Shown one piece after another: positions 42,239-46,291 of a stretch of DNA of 46,291 bases. The stretch covers positions 1 through 46,291 of the forward strand of contig JAAFKE010000030.1 in assembly GCA_013298215.1 (NCBI GenBank). Direction: 5' to 3'. Made by a program: the position numbers and the translations under genes. This DNA is from Cytophagales bacterium (lineage in GTDB: Bacteria; Bacteroidota; Bacteroidia; Cytophagales; Spirosomataceae). The notes beneath the pieces are model-generated. The model searched no databases. It was given only the letters and a program-made list of their open reading frames with translations, and was not told the DNA's origin. Within the stretch, counting starts at the first letter, position 1; each line of letters opens with the position of its first letter.

Positions 42239-42590
42239 GGATAAGTTTATATAGGGTCAAATTAGTAAATTCATGCTGTATTATCGCCATTTTACGCAAG
42301 TTTAGGCATATTTTAAAAACAGAGTTGTTGGATTAAAGCACCAACAACTACTTTTCAAAGCCCAACACGCTCACGCAAATAGGGTTTTGCCCGCAATCCA
42401 GCCGCTACCAGCTTGAATGGTTTCATTGTTTTATTGATCGAAAAGCCCGCCCGCTAAAACGCCAAATGGCTACGTTTTTGGTTTTTAGTAGAGCGAAACG
42501 GCGACAAAATTACCACCTGGTACTGGGCGAGCTGCGTGTAGTTCTTCAATCAAATTTTATTAGATTTGCACCACAAAACCTACTTCCTTC
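42239..42590. other. Divergent intergenic region between the response regulator and the MBL operon
   Basis: A 352-base spacer. It holds an inverted repeat, GTTGTTGG/CCAACAAC (42325-42332 and 42341-42348), with a short loop. A frame without a clear start runs through it to 42597. I see no supported gene. It should carry the promoter of the two-component operon and the plus-strand box at 42561. Confidence 0.45.
42561..42568 (+). promoter_or_regulatory. TAGATTTG -7 box for the MBL-pssA-purS-fabH operon
   Basis: TAnnTTTG match 22 bases before the ATG at 42591. Confidence 0.42.
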
Positions 42591-43235
42591 ATGCTGACCA
42601 TTAAATCCTTTGTTTTTTCTGATTTTAAAGAAAACACCTACGTACTTTCTGACCCGCAAACCCGCCAAGCCGTTGTAATAGACCCAGGTTGCTACACCCA
42701 AGCCGAGAAAGAACAATTGGCGGGCTATATAGAGTCTAACGAGCTGACGGTCAATAAACTGCTGCTCACGCACGGACACCTCGACCACGTATTTGGGTGC
42801 GCTTTCATGAAGCGTAGGTTCGGCATGGACATTTACCTGCACCCGTTAGATACGCCCCTTTTCGATGAAGTACCCGCCCGAAGTGCGCACTGGGGTTTTC
42901 CAGCCTTTGAGCCCTCGGCGGTTGATGCCTACCTGGCGGCGGGCGACGTGATTGGTTTTGGCACCAACCACCAGCTCGAAGTTGTGCACGTGCCTGGCCA
43001 CGCGCCCGGCCACGTGGCTTTTATTTGCCACGCCCAGCGGTTCATCATCGGCGGAGACGTGCTTTTTAGGGGAGGAGTGGGGCGCACTGATTTTCCGAGG
43101 TGCAGCCAACCCGATTTGATGAAAAGCATCGCAACCCATTTTATGACCCTCCCCGACGATTACACCGTTTACAGTGGCCACGGCCAGCCCACCACCATCG
43201 GACGCGAGCGTAATTCAAACCCGTTTTTACATTGA
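42591..43235 (+). CDS. MBL-fold metallo-hydrolase (glyoxalase II-like)
   Basis: A 214-residue beta-lactamase-fold hydrolase. The zinc motif T-H-G-H-L-D-H gives His61, His63, Asp65 and His66. The further ligand region is H-V-P-G-H-A-P-G-H, and Y-S-G-H-G-Q-P-T is near the C-terminus. Length and layout match the small YcbL/glyoxalase II-like group that may hydrolyse thioesters; the substrate is unknown. It opens the operon, and its TGA overlaps the TTG start of pssA (TTGA). Confidence 0.9.
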   Translation: MLTIKSFVFSDFKENTYVLSDPQTRQAVVIDPGCYTQAEKEQLAGYIESNELTVNKLLLTHGHLDHVFGCAFMKRRFGMDIYLHPLDTPLFDEVPARSAHWGFPAFEPSAVDAYLAAGDVIGFGTNHQLEVVHVPGHAPGHVAFICHAQRFIIGGDVLFRGGVGRTDFPRCSQPDLMKSIATHFMTLPDDYTVYSGHGQPTTIGRERNSNPFLH

Positions 43236-43942
43236 AAATACTCCGTCATCTTCCCAATGCCCTCACGTGCAGCAACTTAGTTTGCGGTTGCCTGGGTATT
43301 TTGAGCGTCCTACAAACCGACCCAGCCACCAACGATGGGCTCGTGGCGGGTGGCTATTTTTTGTTTGCCGCCGCCATTTTTGATTTTCTGGATGGCTTTG
43401 TGGCGCGGTTGCTCGGGGTGTCGTCGGCCATTGGCAAAGAGTTAGACTCCCTCGCCGACTGCGTTACGTTTGGGGTGTTGCCCTCGTTTATTTTGTACCA
43501 ACTGCTGGGACGCAGTTGGGCTACATTGCACAGTTATTGGCCGTATGTGGCTTTTTCGATTGCTGTTTTTTCGGCGCTGCGTTTGGCTAAGTTCAACATC
43601 GACACCCGCCAGTCGGAGCAGTTTATTGGCGTACCCACCACGGCGATTGGCCCAGTGGTGGCCTCCTTTCCGATGATCTTGTCGTTTCAGCCGCAGTACG
43701 GAGGTTTGTTGCAAGACCCCTATTTTTTGACTGGCTTTGTGGCGGTGAGTTCCTTTCTGCTGGTATCCGAAATTAAAATTATAGCCCTCAAATTCAAGGG
43801 TTTTGGGTGGTCGCAAAACCAGGTTCGTTACATTTTTATCGGTACATCGGCGGTTTTATTGCTACTTTTGCGCTTTGCGGCCGTTCCGCTCATTGTTGCC
43901 CTACAAATTATTTTATCAATCATTTTCAAATCTAAATTATGA
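43232..43942 (+). CDS. pssA: CDP-diacylglycerol-serine O-phosphatidyltransferase
   Basis: A 236-residue inner-membrane enzyme that makes phosphatidylserine, the precursor of phosphatidylethanolamine. The CDP-alcohol phosphotransferase motif is complete: D51, D54-G55, A58-R59, G68, D72 and D76 in D-F-L-D-G-F-V-A-R followed by G-K-E-L-D-S-L-A-D. About eight hydrophobic segments are present. The start is TTG at 43232: the conserved N-terminus (H-L-P-N-A-L-T-C-S-N-L) follows at once and there is no suitable ATG. It overlaps the MBL gene and, by ATGA, purS. Confidence 0.94.
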   Translation: MKILRHLPNALTCSNLVCGCLGILSVLQTDPATNDGLVAGGYFLFAAAIFDFLDGFVARLLGVSSAIGKELDSLADCVTFGVLPSFILYQLLGRSWATLHSYWPYVAFSIAVFSALRLAKFNIDTRQSEQFIGVPTTAIGPVVASFPMILSFQPQYGGLLQDPYFLTGFVAVSSFLLVSEIKIIALKFKGFGWSQNQVRYIFIGTSAVLLLLLRFAAVPLIVALQIILSIIFKSKL

Positions 43943-44190
43943 AATTCATTGCTGCCATCGACGTAATGCCCATCAAAGAAATTCTCGACCCGCAGGGCAA
44001 AGCCGTGATGTTGGGACTGGGCAACCTGGGAATCCAGCAGATCGACACCGTGCGCATTGGCAAGCACATTAGTATTCAACTCGACGCCGCCGACGAGGCC
44101 GAGGCCCGCACCAAAATCGAAACCGCGTGCAGTAAACTACTGGCCAACCTCATTATGGAAGAATATACCTTTACCCTTCAAGCACTTTAA
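43939..44190 (+). CDS. purS: Phosphoribosylformylglycinamidine synthase subunit PurS
   Basis: An 83-residue subunit of the FGAM synthase complex (PurS-PurQ-PurL) in purine synthesis. It has M-K-F-I-A-A-I-D-V-M-P, the core I-L-D-P-Q-G-K-A-V with L-G-x-x-G-I, and V-R-I-G-K-H-I near the middle, all usual for PurS. PurQ and PurL are not in the window, so this copy is separated from its partners. It overlaps pssA by 4 bases and lies 1 base before fabH. Confidence 0.9.
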   Translation: MKFIAAIDVMPIKEILDPQGKAVMLGLGNLGIQQIDTVRIGKHISIQLDAADEAEARTKIETACSKLLANLIMEEYTFTLQAL

Positions 44191-44191
44191 G

Positions 44192-45193
44192 ATGCCCCAC
44201 GCCCGCATTACTGGGGTTGGCTACTACGCCCCCGAAAATATTGTCACCAACGCCGACCTCGAGGCGGTTATGGGTACTTCTGACCAATGGATTAGGGAGC
44301 GGACAGGTATTGAGCAACGCCACTGGTTTACGCGCGGCACAGACACCAACGCAAATATGGCAGCTAAGGCCGCAAAAATGGCCATGGAAAGAGCAGCGGT
44401 TTTGCCGTCTGAGATAGACATGATCGTTTATGCCACCATTACGCCCGACTATTTTTTTCCAGGCTCGGCCTTCTTGATGCAACGCGAACTGGGCATGGAG
44501 GGGATCACCGTTTTTGATATTCGGCAGCAATGTTCGGGCTTTATTTATGCGCTTGCGGTGGCCGATAATTTTATAAAAACGGGCATGAAACGCAACGTGT
44601 TGGTTGTAGGGTCGGAGCTGCAGTCTACGCTCATGGACAAAGACCCCGCGAGCCGCGCTTTTGGGGTAATTTTTGCCGACGGTGCAGGCGCAGTGGTGGT
44701 GCAGGCCACCGAAGATCCCGACCACCGCATCCTTTCTACCCATCTTTTTGCCGACGGCACGCACGCCGAAGAACTCTACGTGCGCGACCCTGGCAGCAGC
44801 CGTTACGACCGATTTATTAGCGAAGAACTCCTTCAAAACGGAGATTTTAGGCTGACTTTCAACGGAAAGGCTGTTTTTAAGCACGCCGTGGTGCGGTTTT
44901 CGGAGGCCATCCAAGTCGCCCTCGATGCCAATGGCTACGCCCCCGCCGACTTGTCGCTTTTGGTGCCACACCAGGCCAACATCAGAATATCGGAGTACGT
45001 GCGCGACCAGCTCGGCCTGCGCGATGACCAAGTTTTTAATAATATCCAGCACTACGGCAACACCACGGCCGCCTCCATACCCATTGCCATGGGCGAAGCC
45101 TGGGAGCAGGGCCTCATCAAAGACGGCGATCTGCTCTGCCTGGCTGCCTTCGGTAGCGGGTTCACGTGGGCCAGTGCTTTGATAAGGTGGTAG
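44192..45193 (+). CDS. 3-oxoacyl-ACP synthase III (KAS III, FabH-like)
   Basis: A 333-residue thiolase-fold enzyme. KAS III condenses acetyl-CoA (or another short acyl-CoA) with malonyl-ACP to start fatty acid synthesis. The Cys-His-Asn triad is intact: Cys114 in I-R-Q-Q-C-S-G, His260 in V-P-H-Q-A-N and Asn290 in H-Y-G-N-T-T. The N-terminal S-D-Q-W-I-R-E-R-T-G-I motif is typical. ATG 44192 is the start. It lies outside a plsX-rpmF-fabH context, being in an operon with pssA, so it may be a second KAS III with its own primer preference. Confidence 0.9.
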   Translation: MPHARITGVGYYAPENIVTNADLEAVMGTSDQWIRERTGIEQRHWFTRGTDTNANMAAKAAKMAMERAAVLPSEIDMIVYATITPDYFFPGSAFLMQRELGMEGITVFDIRQQCSGFIYALAVADNFIKTGMKRNVLVVGSELQSTLMDKDPASRAFGVIFADGAGAVVVQATEDPDHRILSTHLFADGTHAEELYVRDPGSSRYDRFISEELLQNGDFRLTFNGKAVFKHAVVRFSEAIQVALDANGYAPADLSLLVPHQANIRISEYVRDQLGLRDDQVFNNIQHYGNTTAASIPIAMGEAWEQGLIKDGDLLCLAAFGSGFTWASALIRW

Positions 45194-45253
45194 TGGGAAA
45201 TTTTGGTCAACCTCACAAACAAACAATTACACTCAAATAGTAGAGAAAAATCG

Positions 45254-45261
45254 TAATTTTG
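45254..45261 (+). promoter_or_regulatory. TAATTTTG -7 box for the Rpn-like gene
   Basis: TAnnTTTG match 29 bases before ATG 45283. It lies just after the GC drop that marks the edge of the right-hand mobile region. Confidence 0.4.
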
Positions 45262-45282
45262 TACAGACAATGCAAAAACAAA

Positions 45283-46137
45283 ATGAGCAAGAAATTAATA
45301 AGTTTTGATTGGGCTATTAAACGACTTTTGAGAAACAAAGCCAATTTTGTTGTGCTTGAGGGATTTTTGAGTGAACTTTTGTTTGATAACATTAAAATTG
45401 AGCAAATTCTTGAAAGTGAGGGTAATCAGGAGACAGAAGATGATAAATTTAATAGAGTTGATATATTAACTAAAAATTCAAAGAACGAACTCATAATTAT
45501 TGAAATTCAAAATGCCTATGAAATAGACTACTTTCACAGAATGGCCTATGGAGTGTCGAAAAGTATTGTTGAAAACTTAAAAAAAAGACAGAAATACTCA
45601 GAAATAAAAAAAGTAATTTCTATCAATATCGTTTATTTTGACCTCGGACAAGGCCAAGATTATATTTACAAAGGCAAAACTGATTTCATTGGACTTCATC
45701 AAAAAGATTTATTAGGTATATCCGACAAGCAGAAAATAACATTTGTAAAAGAACAAGTCTCAGACATCTTCCCAGAATATTATTTGTTGAAAGTCAATCA
45801 ATTTAACGACAACGCTAAAGACACCTTGGACGAATGGGTTTACTTTTTGAAAAATAGTGAGGTGAAAGACGAGTTCAAAGCGAAAGGACTAAAAGAAGCA
45901 GGTGAAGTACTGGATATTATGCGGCTTAAAAAAGAAGACGAATACGGCTACAATCGTTATTTGGATAGTTTGAGTTTAAAAGCAAGTGAGATATTTACTT
46001 TGCAAACAGAGGCTGAATTTAAATTGAAAGAAGATATTGCAAAGAAGTCTATTTTAAAAGGGTTAGACAATGAAACTATTTCAGACATTACAGACCTGAC
46101 AGTTGCAAGAATTGAAGAAATAAGAACAAACTCGTAG
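45283..46137 (+). CDS. Rpn family / PD-(D/E)XK nuclease transposase-like protein
   Basis: A 284-residue protein of the PD-(D/E)XK 'recombination-promoting nuclease/putative transposase' group (PF12784 type). The N-terminal S-F-D-W-A-I-K-R-L-L-R-N-K and the nuclease core (R-V-D-I-L-T-K-N and I-I-I-E-I-Q-N-A) supply the Asp and Glu of the active site. The C-terminus is helical and ends in a short repeat-like segment. Members stimulate recombination or act as accessory nucleases. Composition is AT-rich: 45601-45660 is 30% GC against 57% for 44941-45000 in fabH. It was probably acquired by transfer. Confidence 0.88.
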   Translation: MSKKLISFDWAIKRLLRNKANFVVLEGFLSELLFDNIKIEQILESEGNQETEDDKFNRVDILTKNSKNELIIIEIQNAYEIDYFHRMAYGVSKSIVENLKKRQKYSEIKKVISINIVYFDLGQGQDYIYKGKTDFIGLHQKDLLGISDKQKITFVKEQVSDIFPEYYLLKVNQFNDNAKDTLDEWVYFLKNSEVKDEFKAKGLKEAGEVLDIMRLKKEDEYGYNRYLDSLSLKASEIFTLQTEAEFKLKEDIAKKSILKGLDNETISDITDLTVARIEEIRTNS

Positions 46138-46192
46138 AGATAAATTTTCGCCTAAACGCACGGACGGAGAGTCTTCATTAAACTGTGTCAGG

Positions 46193-46291
46193 TTAAATTT
46201 CCAGTTTTTGGATTTGAATTCTATCTCCAAAAGTAATCATTAGTTCTGATAATATTGATTTCCACTGAAAGGCGGTTTTGTTCCAAGTTTT
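46193..46291 (-). mobile_element. 3' end of an IS256-like transposase (truncated by window edge)
   Basis: The frame enters at 46291 and stops at 46193-46195. Its 32 residues include W-N-K-T-A-F-Q-W-K-S-I-L-S-E-L-M and F-G-D-R-I, resembling the C-terminus of IS256-family (Transposase_mut) proteins of Bacteroidota. The segment after the stop (46168-46192) has the look of an IS end, with GACACAGTTTAATG on the minus strand. Only the tail is visible, so the family is tentative. Confidence 0.6.

Noticed and set aside
42337-42597. Open frame of about 85 codons upstream of the MBL gene
   Set aside because: It has no good start codon except a late ATG, it ends inside the MBL start and no family is recognised. 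It is probably chance.
44171-45226. 351-residue open frame antisense to the KAS III gene
   Set aside because: The KAS III gene on the plus strand has an intact catalytic triad; the antisense frame shows no domain.
1-46291. CRISPR array, tRNA or rRNA genes
   Set aside because: I looked for regularly spaced repeats and for tRNA T-arm-like and rRNA-like sequence and found none; no program was run.

Overview
The window looks like part of a Bacteroidota chromosome, most likely of the Cytophagales type. The evidence is a SusC/SusD outer-membrane pair, a secreted protein with a type IX secretion (T9SS) C-terminal sorting domain, the YajC-YbbR-CoaE cluster, a long amidophosphoribosyltransferase that starts in H-E-C-G, and repeated TAnnTTTG (-7 type) promoter boxes with few Shine-Dalgarno sites. 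Both ends are insertion-sequence remnants: the 3' end of an integrase-core (IS3/IS481-like) transposase on the left and the 3' end of an IS256-like transposase on the right. I saw no tRNA, rRNA or CRISPR.

Layout. 0.2-6.3 kb: housekeeping and metabolic genes (a YeeZ-like NAD(P)-binding protein, a DUF72 protein, PurF, a small holin-like membrane protein, an SDR with a degenerate active site, an SdiA-regulated lipoprotein). 6.3-12.7 kb: a five-gene minus-strand operon for a LIV-type (HAAT) ABC importer. It has a binding protein, a LivH permease, a LivM-LivG fusion, a LivF ATPase and an outer-membrane porin as last gene, so it could supply a complete route across both membranes. A LytS/LytTR two-component pair (12.9-15.0 kb) is transcribed divergently from it. 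15.0-21.8 kb: an MFS transporter, MazG coupled to a T9SS cargo protein, an aldo/keto reductase, YajC-YbbR-CoaE and an M48 protease. 21.9-23.2 kb: a decayed IS1634-family transposase and AT-rich non-coding DNA. 23.2-27.6 kb: a SusD/SusC pair ending in a 23-bp perfect hairpin terminator.

28.0-42.2 kb is a 14-kb efflux block, nearly all on the minus strand. A two-component system (OmpR-type regulator and histidine kinase) is followed by a terminator hairpin, then by four TTAAA repeats at 11-12 bp spacing (a likely regulator-binding array), then by a heavy-metal RND system (OMF, adaptor, CzcA/CusA-type pump). A second, HAE-1/AcrB-type RND system follows (adaptor, pump, lipoprotein OMF). An AT-rich antitoxin/PIN-toxin pair sits between the metal adaptor and its pump on the opposite strand, splitting the metal-efflux operon.

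42.6-45.2 kb: a tightly overlapping operon (MBL hydrolase, PssA with a TTG start, PurS, FabH-like KAS III). 45.2-46.3 kb: an abrupt drop in GC, a Rpn/PD-(D/E)XK transposase-like nuclease gene, and the IS256-like remnant.

The observations I would check first are the split metal-efflux operon, the tandem regulator array upstream of it, the palindromic repeat that encodes a lipoprotein signal peptide at 38.65 kb, and the LIV importer with its porin and fused subunit. I found no clear wholly new system; most genes belong to recognisable families.
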